From the NCBI GenBank assembly GCA_964565715.1, contig CAZMGG010000071.1:1-28552 (forward strand): a DNA stretch of 28,552 bases, given 5' to 3'. A model generated the notes under the pieces. That model was given only the letters and a program-made list of their open reading frames with translations, ran no database searches and had not been told where the DNA came from. Both the position numbers and the translations under genes were made by a program. Source of the stretch: CAZMGG01 sp964565715 (lineage in GTDB: Bacteria > Planctomycetota > UBA1135 > UBA2386). Shown here one piece after another: positions 15,640 to 22,888 of the stretch; the first letter of the stretch is position 1, and each line of letters starts with the position of its first letter.

Positions 15640-16929
15640 ATGAACCGGCACCGGATCCCCGTTCTCGCCGCCGCCGCGGTCGCCACCACCCTCCTCGTCC
15701 TGCCTGCCGCGGCCCCGGCCCAGGAGTTCACCCCCTGGGACAAGCTGCCCGACAAGGCCGACTTCGTCGTGCACGAGTGGGGGACCTTCACCAGCATGGT
15801 CGGCCGGGACGGCGTGGCCCTCGAGGGCCTGCACCACGAGGAGGAGGCGCTGCCGAAGTTCGTGCACGACCTGCTGCGGCTCACCGAGGTCGGCCAGACC
15901 CGCAGCAAGCTGCCGGCCAGCCGGGTGACGCAGAAGATGGAGACCCCGGTCATCTACTTCTACAGCGACGAGCCGATGCGGGCGCAGGTCGACGTCTGGT
16001 TCATCCAGGGCCTGATGAGCCAGTTCTATCCGCTGCCCGACCTCGTGCAGCCGACGCTGGCGGAACTGCGGCAGGGCCGCATCGACATGAGCAAGGTCGA
16101 TCTGTCGGCGCTGACCTGGCGGATCGAGCTGATCCCGCACCACCGGACCCCGCCCAAGGAGATCCCGGTGGTGGCGCCCACCGACCCGTGGGCGTTCGCC
16201 CGCCAGACCGGCGCGGCCTACGTGCGCACCCAGCCGGAGGCGGCGCAGGCCGCCGTCGAGGCCGAGCACTACCTGTTCTACCGCGGTCTCGGCCGCTGGA
16301 ATCCGAAGCTCGACCTGCGCGCCGCGCCCGGCGGCCGGGCGGCGGTGACCAACGGCATGGCGCAGGTGATGCCGTTCACGCTGCTGCTCGAACTGGGCGA
16401 GGCGGGCGGCCGCTTCGTGCGCGGGCCGGCCCTGGAGCCCGGCGCCACCCACGACTTCGACCTGGCCGACGCCGCCTTCGAGCCCGACCGCGAGCGCTTC
16501 GCCCGTCAGGTCGGCGCCGCGGTGCTGGCCGGACTCACCGCTGCCGGGCTCTATCCCGACGAGGCCCGGGCCATGGTCGCGACCTGGTCCCGCTCGTGGT
16601 TCCAGACCGACGGCGCCCGTCTCATCTACCTGCTGCCCCGCGAGCAGGTCGACCAGGTCCTGCCGCTGTCGATCCGGCCGGTGCCGAAGGAACTGCTGCG
16701 CGTGCTGGTGGGCCGCCACGAGTTCATCACGCCGGAGGCCCAGACCCGCGTCGAGGGCGCCCTGCGCGACGGCGACAGCGGCGATCCCCTGGTCCGTGAT
16801 CGCGCCGCGGCCGTGCTGAGCGGCCTGGACCGCTTCCTGGAGCCGCATCTGCGCAACGTCGTCGCGCACGGGCAGGACGCCGCGGCGGTGCGGCGCGCCA
16901 CGGCGCTGCTCGCAGAAATGACCCGGTGA
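15640..16929 (+). CDS. Secreted 'HEWGTF' protein of unknown function
   Basis: A 429-residue protein with a clear Sec signal (IPVLAAAAVATTLLVLPAA, cut near APAQ). The mature start carries DFVVHEWGTFTSMVG, then TQKMETPVIYFYSD, a long middle region, and WFQTDGARLIYLLPREQVDQ followed by VLVGRHEFITPEAQ. I recall similar uncharacterised secreted proteins in Planctomycetota and Myxococcota with the HEWGTF and METPVIYFY signatures; no function is known to me. Conserved His, Glu and acidic residues near the N-terminus could suggest an enzyme, but no catalytic motif is recognised. It lies between apaG and a sigma/anti-sigma pair in the same direction and could be part of that regulon. Confidence 0.8.
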   Translation: MNRHRIPVLAAAAVATTLLVLPAAAPAQEFTPWDKLPDKADFVVHEWGTFTSMVGRDGVALEGLHHEEEALPKFVHDLLRLTEVGQTRSKLPASRVTQKMETPVIYFYSDEPMRAQVDVWFIQGLMSQFYPLPDLVQPTLAELRQGRIDMSKVDLSALTWRIELIPHHRTPPKEIPVVAPTDPWAFARQTGAAYVRTQPEAAQAAVEAEHYLFYRGLGRWNPKLDLRAAPGGRAAVTNGMAQVMPFTLLLELGEAGGRFVRGPALEPGATHDFDLADAAFEPDRERFARQVGAAVLAGLTAAGLYPDEARAMVATWSRSWFQTDGARLIYLLPREQVDQVLPLSIRPVPKELLRVLVGRHEFITPEAQTRVEGALRDGDSGDPLVRDRAAAVLSGLDRFLEPHLRNVVAHGQDAAAVRRATALLAEMTR

Positions 16930-16936
16930 GAAGCGC

Positions 16937-16942
16937 TATCCT
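16937..16942 (+). promoter_or_regulatory. TANCCT -10-like element before the ECF sigma gene
   Basis: TATCCT lies nine bases before the TTG start at 16952, in the 22-base spacer after the secreted-protein gene. This suggests a near-leaderless transcript. Confidence 0.35.
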
Positions 16943-16951
16943 CGAGCGATC

Positions 16952-17524
16952 TTGGCCCTCACGCCTGCGGACCGGACCGATGCGGAACTCTGCGGCCTCG
17001 TGCGGCGGGCGCGGTCCGGCGACCGGGCTGCGTTCGAGCTGCTCTACCGCGACTTCGTCCGCGTCGTCCACGGCGTGGCGCTGGCGCACGCCGGGCCGCG
17101 CGACGCCGAGGACGTGACCCAGGAGGTGTTCATGCAGGCGTTCCTGCGGCTCTCCGACCTGCGCGACGAGGCGGCGTTCCCCGCCTGGCTGTGCAGCACC
17201 GCCCGCAACCAGGCGATCGACCGCCGCCGCGGGCGGCGCCGGCAGCCGGCCCCGGCCGAACTCACCGCGGCCGAAGAGCTGCCGGCGGCCGACGCGGCGC
17301 CGGTGACGGCGGCGGCCAGCAGCGAGGTCCAGCAGCGGATCCTGGCCGAGGTGCGGGCGCTGCCCGATGCCTATCGCGAGACGCTGGTGTTGCGCCTGGT
17401 CGAGGGCCTGACGGGTCCGGAGATCGCCGCCCGCACCGGCATGACCCACGGCTCGGTGCGGGTGAACCTGTCCCGCGGCATGGCGCTGCTGCGCCCGCGG
17501 CTCCTGGAGGCCGGTCTCGCATGA
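16952..17524 (+). CDS. ECF-type RNA polymerase sigma factor
   Basis: This is an extracytoplasmic-function sigma factor of 190 residues with only regions 2 and 4. Region 2 includes RSGDRAAFELLYRDF and AEDVTQEVFMQAFLRL (about 26-70), and LCSTARNQAIDRRR recognises the -10. Region 4 (about 125-185) has LPDAYRETLVLRLVEGLTGP and a helix-turn-helix EIAARTGMTHGSVRVNLSRG. TTG 16952 is chosen because it gives the normal family start. The stop overlaps the FecR-like gene (ATGA), the usual arrangement of a sigma factor and its membrane regulator. The regulon is unknown. Confidence 0.93.
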   Translation: MALTPADRTDAELCGLVRRARSGDRAAFELLYRDFVRVVHGVALAHAGPRDAEDVTQEVFMQAFLRLSDLRDEAAFPAWLCSTARNQAIDRRRGRRRQPAPAELTAAEELPAADAAPVTAAASSEVQQRILAEVRALPDAYRETLVLRLVEGLTGPEIAARTGMTHGSVRVNLSRGMALLRPRLLEAGLA

Positions 17525-18504
17525 GCGCTCCCCACGAGCCCGACGGCCACCTGTGGGACGGCAGCGGCCCCGAGGATCCGCTGGTGGCGGCGCTGGAACG
17601 GCAGCTCGCGGGCTTCCGGCATCCGGGCACGCCGTTGCGCTGGTCGCCGACCGGGTCGGGCACCGAGGTGTCCGTGCTGTCGCGGGCCTCGCGGCGGCGG
17701 CCGCGGCACGTGGCGCGCTGGCTGCTCCTGGCCGCGGGCCTGCTCCTGGCGCTCGGACTGGGCTGGCACTTCGCCCTCCGTCCGGCGGGCGACCCGGCCG
17801 GTGCCGAGCGCGTGGTGCTGCGGGAGGGCGTCACCGATCGCACCATCGCCGCGACCAAGTCGCCCCGCGAGGTGCACCTGCCCGGCGTCGGCGACATCAC
17901 CGTGCATCCGGGCAGCACGCTGCGCATCGACCGCTGGTCGGACCAGGGCGCCCGCCTCGACCTGCGGCAGGGCGGCATCGAGGCCTTCGTGTATCCGTCG
18001 GTGGCGCCGCGCTTCTTCCAGGTGGCGACGCCGGCGGCGCAGTGCGTCGACCTCGGCTGCCGCTACACCCTGACCGTCGACGAGCAGGGCGTGAGCCACG
18101 TCAACGTCACGCTGGGCTACGTGGCGTTCGCCATCGCCGACCTGGAGGTCTTCGTGCCGCGCGGCGCCGAGTGCCGGGCCCATCCCGACCTCGGCCCGGG
18201 CACGCCGCGGTTCCGCGACTGCCCGCCGGAGCTGCGGCGGGCGCTGGATGCCCTGGACGCCCGGCCGCGGGCCGACGCCGCCGGCCGCCGCGAGCCGGCC
18301 CGGGCCGTGGCCGCCGCCGCCGGTGCGCCGCGCGACACCCTGCCGCTCTACCACCTGCTGCTCGAGCGCGACCCCGGCATCCGCGACGTCGCCGAACGCC
18401 GCCTGGTCGAACTGGTCGACTGGCCCGACTCCGCCCGCGACCTGAAGGCGCCTTCCTGCGACTCCGGCGAGTGGCTCGGCTATCTGCGCACCATGTGGTG
18501 GTGA
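17521..18504 (+). CDS. FecR-like membrane regulator, probable anti-sigma partner
   Basis: The 327-residue protein has a cytoplasmic N-terminus (1-65), one membrane segment (about 67-86, WLLLAAGLLLALGLGWHFAL) and a periplasmic FecR-type domain: GDITVHPGSTLRI, ARLDLRQGGIEAFVY, RFFQVATPAAQCVDLGCRYTL. The C-terminal part (about 260-327) is helical and Arg/Ala-rich. The four-base overlap with the sigma gene supports it as the sensor or anti-sigma factor. A classic zinc-binding HxxxCxxC motif is not present, so the mode of sigma control is not clear. The paired cysteines Cys-x-Asp-Leu-Gly-Cys in the FecR domain could form a disulfide. Confidence 0.82.
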   Translation: MSAPHEPDGHLWDGSGPEDPLVAALERQLAGFRHPGTPLRWSPTGSGTEVSVLSRASRRRPRHVARWLLLAAGLLLALGLGWHFALRPAGDPAGAERVVLREGVTDRTIAATKSPREVHLPGVGDITVHPGSTLRIDRWSDQGARLDLRQGGIEAFVYPSVAPRFFQVATPAAQCVDLGCRYTLTVDEQGVSHVNVTLGYVAFAIADLEVFVPRGAECRAHPDLGPGTPRFRDCPPELRRALDALDARPRADAAGRREPARAVAAAAGAPRDTLPLYHLLLERDPGIRDVAERRLVELVDWPDSARDLKAPSCDSGEWLGYLRTMWW

Positions 18505-18543
18505 GATGTGGTGAGCCGCCCGGCGAGGCGGCACACTCCGCCC

Positions 18544-20073
18544 ATGCCAGCGATTGCCCTCGGCGAGCCGGAACTGCCCCTCGATGCCCTGGTGGCCCTG
18601 TCCCGGGCCGGCCCCCGCACCCGTTCCCCCCCCCCCCCCGCCCCCGCGGCCCGCGGGCCCGGGGGGGGGGGGGGGGCGGGGGCCGCGGGCGCCGCGACGA
18701 TGTACGGGATCAACACCGGCTTCGGCAAGCTCGCCGGCGTGCGCATCGAGCGCGACAAGCTGGCCCTGCTGCAGCGCAACCTGATCCTCAGCCACGCCAC
18801 CGGCGTCGGCGAGCCGCTGGCGGTCGAGGTGAGCCGGCTGGCGTTCGCGCTGCGCATCCACAACCTGGCGCTCGGCCTGTCCGGCGTCCGGCCGGCGCTG
18901 CTCGACGCGATGGCGGCCCTGTTCAACCACGACCTGGTGCCGGTGGTCCCCAGCCAGGGTTCGGTGGGGGCCAGCGGTGACCTGGCGCCGCTGGCGCACA
19001 TGGCGCTGCCGCTGCTCGGCTACGGTCAGGTCCACCACGGCGGCAAGGTGATCGACGGCCGCAAGGCCCTGCGCATCGCCGGCCTCGAGCCCGTCGAACT
19101 GCGCGAGAAGGAGGGACTCGCCCTGATCAACGGCACCCAGATCATGACCGCGATCGGGCTGCTGACCGTGCATCGCGCGGTGCTGCTGGCCAAGGCCGCC
19201 GACATCGCCTGCGCCATGACCGTCGAGGCCCTGCGCGGCAGCGAGCGGCCGTTCGACGCGCGGGTGCACGCCGCCCGGCCGCACCGCGGCCAGCGTCTCA
19301 CCGCCGACAACCTGCGCGCCCTCCTGCAGGGCTCCCGGGTGATCCTGAGCCACAGGCACTGCGGCAAGGTGCAGGACGCCTACTCGCTGCGCTGCGCGCC
19401 GCAGGTGCACGGCGCCGCCAAGGACGGCATCGACTTCGCCCGCACGGTGCTGCTGGCCGAGGCCAGTGCGGTCACCGACAACCCGTTGGTGTTCCCCGAC
19501 GGCGACGTCGTCTCGGCGGGCAACTTCCACGGCCAGCCGGTCAGCCAGGCCCTCGATTTCCTCTGCATCGCCGTCAGCACGCTGGCCAACATCAGCGAGC
19601 GCCGCATCGAGCAGATGGTCAACCCCGACATCTCCGGCCTGCCGCCCTTCCTGGCCCGCAATCCCGGCCTGGAGAGCGGCTTCATGATCCCGCAGGTGGT
19701 GGCCGCGGCGCTGGCCAGCGAGAACAAGTCGCTGGCGCATCCGGCCAGCGTCGACACCATCCCGACCTCGGCCAACCGCGAGGACCACGTGTCGATGGGG
19801 GTGACCGCCGCCCATCACGCCGCCCGCGCCGTCGCCAACACCAGCAAGGTGCTCGGCATCGAACTGCTGTGCGCCGCCCAGGGGCTCGACCTCGGCGAGC
19901 CGCTGCGGCCGGGCAAGGGCGTGGCCGCGGCCTACCGGGCGTTGCGCAAGCGGGTGGCGTCGCTGGAGGGCGACCGCTTCCTGGCGCCGGACATCGCCGA
20001 GGCCGAGACCCTGGTCCTGGACGGCAGCCTGGTCGCCGCGGCGGAGAAGGCGGCCGGCGTCCTGGCGGTGTGA
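18544..20073 (+). CDS. hutH: Histidine ammonia-lyase HutH, with abnormal N-terminal segment
   Basis: HutH removes ammonia from L-histidine to give urocanate, the first step of histidine breakdown. The 509-residue protein has MYGINTGFGKL (Tyr54), the Ala-Ser-Gly triad (143-145) in GSVGASGDLAPLAHM that forms the MIO cofactor, EGLALINGTQ, KVQDAYSLRC and SENKSLAHPASVDTIPTSAN. These are intact and the frame is open. The segment of about 28 residues after LVALSRAG is abnormal: a Pro-rich then Gly-rich tract encoded by 14 C and 16 G in runs, where family members have an ordinary helix of similar length. This looks like sequence degradation rather than real protein. ATG 18544 follows no strong Shine-Dalgarno. 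No hutI or hutG is nearby; hutU is 4.8 kb downstream. Confidence 0.93.
   Translation: MPAIALGEPELPLDALVALSRAGPRTRSPPPPAPAARGPGGGGGAGAAGAATMYGINTGFGKLAGVRIERDKLALLQRNLILSHATGVGEPLAVEVSRLAFALRIHNLALGLSGVRPALLDAMAALFNHDLVPVVPSQGSVGASGDLAPLAHMALPLLGYGQVHHGGKVIDGRKALRIAGLEPVELREKEGLALINGTQIMTAIGLLTVHRAVLLAKAADIACAMTVEALRGSERPFDARVHAARPHRGQRLTADNLRALLQGSRVILSHRHCGKVQDAYSLRCAPQVHGAAKDGIDFARTVLLAEASAVTDNPLVFPDGDVVSAGNFHGQPVSQALDFLCIAVSTLANISERRIEQMVNPDISGLPPFLARNPGLESGFMIPQVVAAALASENKSLAHPASVDTIPTSANREDHVSMGVTAAHHAARAVANTSKVLGIELLCAAQGLDLGEPLRPGKGVAAAYRALRKRVASLEGDRFLAPDIAEAETLVLDGSLVAAAEKAAGVLAV
18626..18682 (+). other. C14/G16 homopolymer hairpin inside hutH
   Basis: C14 at 18626-18639 and G16 at 18661-18676 flank a short GC-only palindromic stretch, able to form a very strong hairpin. 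Only G and C occur from 18626 to 18682. It replaces a normally conserved-length helix of HutH, so a base-calling or assembly error is likely. Confidence 0.8.
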
Positions 20074-20120
20074 AGCGACGAGAGTCCCCGCAGCATGCGC
20101 GCGGCCGCGCGGCGGGCCGG

Positions 20121-20972
20121 CTAGACCGTGTCCGGCCGGCGGGCGCGCACGAAGGCGCTGAAGACGACATCGGCGTAGAGCGCCGGGTCGATGCCGTGGA
20201 CCGGCGCCGACACGCCGCAGCAGGAGCCGCTCCCGCTCACCAGTTCGGCGATGTCGCGCTCACCGTAGACGCGGGTCGGCTGCACCTCGATGTCGACGAA
20301 GCCGGCCGCGGCCAGCAGCCGCCGGTAGTCCCCTTCCACCAGCGCGCCGGACACGCAGCCGGTCCAGAGTCGCAGCGAACGCCGGGCCGCCGGCGGCAGG
20401 GCCCGCCGCAGCACGATGTCGCTGACCGCGAAGCGGCCGCCCGGCCTGAGCACGCGGAACGCCTCGCGCAGCACCGCGGCCTTGTCGGTGGAGAGGTTGA
20501 TGACGCAGTTGGAGATCACCACGTCGACCGTCTGGTCCGGCAGCGGGATGTCCTCGATGGTGCCCTGCAGGAACTCGACGTTGGTCACGCCGGCCTTGGC
20601 CTGGTTGGCCCTGGCCAGCGCCAGCATCTCCGGCGTCATGTCGAGGCCGTAGGCCTTGCCGGTGGGGCCGACCCGGCGGGCCGACAGCAACACGTCGATG
20701 CCGCCGCCGGAGCCCAGGTCGAGCACGGCCTCGCCGGGGTGCAGTTCGGCCAGGGCGGTGGGGTTGCCGCAGCCGAGCGAGGCGCTCACGGCGTCCGCCG
20801 GCAGCGCGCCGCGCTGGTCCTGGCTGTAGAGGTCGCGGGTGATGGGATCGACCGCTCCGACCGGGTTCGTCTTCCCGCAGCAGGGGGTGGCGTCGCCGGC
20901 GGCGGTGCGGACCGCCTCGGCGGCCTCGCCGTACTTCTTCTGGATGAACTGGCGCAGTTGCTGGTCCTTCAT
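20121..20972 (-). CDS. arsM: Arsenite S-adenosylmethionine methyltransferase ArsM
   Basis: ArsM transfers methyl groups from S-adenosylmethionine to trivalent arsenic, giving methylated arsenicals. The 283-residue protein has the family motif SLGCGNPTALAELHPGE, the SAM site VLDLGSGGGIDVLLSARRVG, ISNCVINLSTDKAAVLREAF and LWTGCVSGAL. Cysteines at 68, 156 and 206 fit the three conserved arsenic-binding positions; further pairs lie at 31-32 (PCCG) and near 253 (GSGSCCG). ATG 20972 follows AGGAGAG at good spacing, within the end of arsR, and the two genes overlap as ATGA. The ArsR upstream and its operator suggest arsenite induction. It converges on hutH with 47 bases between. Confidence 0.95.
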   Translation of the reverse strand: MKDQQLRQFIQKKYGEAAEAVRTAAGDATPCCGKTNPVGAVDPITRDLYSQDQRGALPADAVSASLGCGNPTALAELHPGEAVLDLGSGGGIDVLLSARRVGPTGKAYGLDMTPEMLALARANQAKAGVTNVEFLQGTIEDIPLPDQTVDVVISNCVINLSTDKAAVLREAFRVLRPGGRFAVSDIVLRRALPPAARRSLRLWTGCVSGALVEGDYRRLLAAAGFVDIEVQPTRVYGERDIAELVSGSGSCCGVSAPVHGIDPALYADVVFSAFVRARRPDTV

Positions 20973-21355
20973 GGTCTCTCCTGGTCGTGGGCATGGGGCC
21001 GGCCGCCGGCGCGCCGCACCAGCAGCCGCAGGCCGGCACTGACGCCGGGCTGCAACCGGTAGTGCTGCCAGACGCCGCGGCGTTCGCTGCTGACGAGCTG
21101 CCCGGCCTTGAGCAGGCGCAGGTGGTGCGAGATGGTCGGTTGGGCGAGCCGGAAGTGGGCCTCGATGTCGCAGGCGCAGAGTTCACCACCGTGGGCATCG
21201 AGCAGGCCCAGGATCTCGAGCCGGACCGGATGGCCGAGGGCTCGGAACAGGGCCGGCCGGCGGCGCAGCTGGCTGATGAGCGTGCCGTCGGGGCCGCAGC
21301 AGGAGGTGCGGATCCGGCGGGTCCCGGCGTGGTCGGTCGTGGCAGTGCGGGCCAT
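20969..21355 (-). CDS. arsR: ArsR/SmtB-family arsenic-responsive repressor
   Basis: This winged-helix repressor releases DNA when arsenite or a similar metalloid binds. The 128-residue protein starts at ATG 21355. The core is RALGHPVRLEILGLL, then ELCACDIEAHFRLAQPTISH, with Cys60 and Cys62 as the ArsR-type thiolate pair on the recognition-helix side, then HHLRLLKAGQLVSSERRG. An N-terminal pair Cys19-Cys20 may supply further ligands. It is the first gene of a two-gene operon with arsM (ATGA overlap). An AT-rich inverted repeat 19 bases upstream is the probable operator, so the operon should be autoregulated. Confidence 0.93.
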   Translation of the reverse strand: MARTATTDHAGTRRIRTSCCGPDGTLISQLRRRPALFRALGHPVRLEILGLLDAHGGELCACDIEAHFRLAQPTISHHLRLLKAGQLVSSERRGVWQHYRLQPGVSAGLRLLVRRAGGRPHAHDQERP

Positions 21356-21373
21356 GGCCCGGTTGTCGCCCAC

Positions 21374-21393
21374 ATATCGAAGAAGATCAATAT
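21374..21393. promoter_or_regulatory. ArsR-type operator, inverted repeat
   Basis: ATATCGA-AGAAGA-TCAATAT: two 7-base arms with one mismatch, in an AT-rich island of a very GC-rich region. It lies between arsR (minus, start 21355) and the lipoprotein gene (plus, start 21436), and so could regulate both. It matches the ATAT-flanked dyads bound by ArsR/SmtB proteins. Confidence 0.65.
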
Positions 21394-21435
21394 CTGGTCC
21401 TGCATCCGGGGCGTCGTGCCGGTCGAAATCCGGCC

Positions 21436-21984
21436 ATGCGGCGACATCTCGCTTCGGTCTTCCTGCTGGCCGCCCTGCTGCTGCAGGGTTGCGCCAGCTC
21501 CCACCCGCGCCGGGACCCGACCGGCGAGGTCTTCCCGAGCGTGCGCGGCACCAGCCTGGAAGGCCAGGCGGTGGAGTTGCCTGCCGTCGGCAGCGGGGCA
21601 CCCCTGCTCCTGCTGATCGGCTACGAGCAGAACGCCCAGTTCGACCTGGATCGCTGGCTGCTGGGTCTGGCCCAGGCCGACGTGCGGGTGCGGGCGTTCG
21701 AGGTGCCGACCATCCCGGGCCTCGTGCCCGGATTGTTCTCCGGCATGATCGACGGCGGCATGCGCCGCGGCATCCCGCAGGAGGATTGGGGCGGCGTGGT
21801 GACGGTCTACGGCGACGGCGGTGCGATCGCCGCCTTCACCGGCAACGACGACGGTCTCACCGGGCGGGTGCTGCTGCTGGACGGCGAGGGTCGGGTGATG
21901 TTCTTCCACGACCGGGGCTACTCGGTCGGCGCGCTGCAGCGGTTGCAGGCGGCCCTCAGGGGTGCCGCCGCAGGCCCTCGGTGA
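21436..21984 (+). CDS. Lipoprotein with thioredoxin-like/ATP10-like fold, no catalytic cysteines
   Basis: A 182-residue lipoprotein with signal LASVFLLAALLLQGC (lipobox LQGC, Cys19). The rest, beginning with FPSVRGTSLEGQAVELP and LLLLIGYEQNAQFDLDRWLL, then VPTIPGLVPGLFSGMIDGGM and RVLLLDGEGRVMFFHDRGYS, has the strand order of a thioredoxin-like fold and resembles ATP10-family proteins from memory. No CxxC or other cysteine is present after the lipid cysteine, so it is unlikely to be a redox enzyme. It is divergent from arsR across the operator, which could make it arsenic-responsive. Its 3' end overlaps the 3' end of the minus-strand HMA-like gene by 29 bases. Confidence 0.65.
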   Translation: MRRHLASVFLLAALLLQGCASSHPRRDPTGEVFPSVRGTSLEGQAVELPAVGSGAPLLLLIGYEQNAQFDLDRWLLGLAQADVRVRAFEVPTIPGLVPGLFSGMIDGGMRRGIPQEDWGGVVTVYGDGGAIAAFTGNDDGLTGRVLLLDGEGRVMFFHDRGYSVGALQRLQAALRGAAAGPR

Positions 21985-22810
21985 TCGCCTGGGCCATCCG
22001 TTCGCAGCGCGCCGCCAGGGCCGCGTAGCGGGCGGCCATCCCGGGATCGCCGGCGGAACCGGCGGTGAGCAGGGCGTGCACCGCGGTGTCGAGCAGGCGG
22101 TCGCGGGCCGTCGCCAGGGCCCAGCCGTCGAGGAACAGGCCGTGATTCGCCGCGGCGACGATCTCCGGATCCAGGCCCGCCGCCGCCGGCTGGTTCGCCG
22201 CGCCGTCCACGGCCGCCCAGCGCCCGGCCACCACCTCGGCCAGTTCCGCCGCCTCCTGCAGGCGCGGATCCCACAGCGCCACCGCCGGATCGTCGCGCAG
22301 CGCCGCGAACCGGCGCAATGCCGCGACGGCGGCTTCCCGGGACTGCTGCTGCGTCGTCTCAGGCAACCCGCCTGGGAACTGCCTGCCCGACTGGAGCACG
22401 TCGCGGTGCAGGCGCTGCTGCTGGGCGGGCAGGGCGTCGAACATCTTCCGCCAGGCCGCCAGGGCCGGCCGCGGATCGCCGTTCCGGCCGTCGATCCGCA
22501 GGACCTCGACCGCGAAGAAACCCTGCGGCTGCAGACGGGTGTTCAACTCGGCGAGGCCGGGCGGCTCGGCGGTGGTGAACGTGAGCTGCACTGCCGTTCG
22601 GCTCTGGCCGAACGACAGGACCGGCAGCACCTCCAGCACGCCCGGCACGCGCTCGAAGGCCGCCCGGGCCTTCGCGAACGAGTAGCTTCAACACAGGCTG
22701 GAGAATTCGACGTGCAGCCGGGCCTGCACCGGCGGTGGCTCCTGGGCTCGAAGCACCGGGACGAGCGCGGCCATCAGGCTGGTCCAGGCGAGTCTTCGGG
22801 TGAGGGCCAT
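21956..22810 (-). CDS. Secreted HMA-like protein with in-frame TGA, candidate selenoprotein
   Basis: From ATG 22810 the frame runs 40 codons, meets TGA at 22690-22688, and continues without further stops to TGA 21956-21958, giving 284 residues if the first TGA is read. Before it is a signal peptide (LAWTSLMAALVPVLRAQ) and strand ARLHVEF; at it, SLC-U-SYSF; after it, helix AKARAAFERV, PGV, strands LEVLPVLSFGQ and TAVQLTFT, helix LAELNTRL, then GFFAVEV. This is the strand-helix order of an HMA metal-binding domain, with the Cys-TGA pair in the metal loop. A helical C-terminal domain (about 105-284) is unrecognised. An 8-bp stem-loop follows the TGA. Read-through as selenocysteine is inference. 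A nonsense mutation or an error for TGC or TGG would look the same. Ordinary gene callers would start only at GTG 22648. Confidence 0.7.
22654..22674 (-). promoter_or_regulatory. Putative bacterial SECIS-like stem-loop
   Basis: In the mRNA sense, CGAAGGCC-CGGGC-GGCCTTCG forms a perfect 8-bp stem with a 5-base loop. The loop begins 21 bases after the TGA, and G is the second loop base. The usual bacterial SECIS pattern needs a stem-loop 16-37 bases downstream with G in the first two loop positions. It is fully coding (KARAAF). Such stems arise by chance in GC-rich DNA, so this is supportive only. Confidence 0.45.
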
Positions 22811-22816
22811 CGCCTC

Positions 22817-22822
22817 ACTCTA
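22817..22822 (-). promoter_or_regulatory. TANNNT -10-like element before the HMA-like gene
   Basis: TAGAGT on the minus strand lies six bases before the ATG at 22810, next to GTGAGG. It is compatible with a short leader but weak evidence on its own. Confidence 0.2.
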
Positions 22823-22888
22823 TCGGCAGCGGGTGGGCCGGGGTGCGCGGGCGACGCGGAGATCGGCCCGATGGGGCGCGGCCATCGG

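Noticed and set aside
20098..20111. A 14-bp perfect palindrome CGCGCGGCCGCGCG between convergent hutH and arsM, possibly a terminator
   Set aside because: It has no loop and no T-tract on either strand, and such GC palindromes are expected at this base composition.
21436..21984. A redox-active thioredoxin
   Set aside because: There is no CxxC and no cysteine beyond the lipid-anchor residue.
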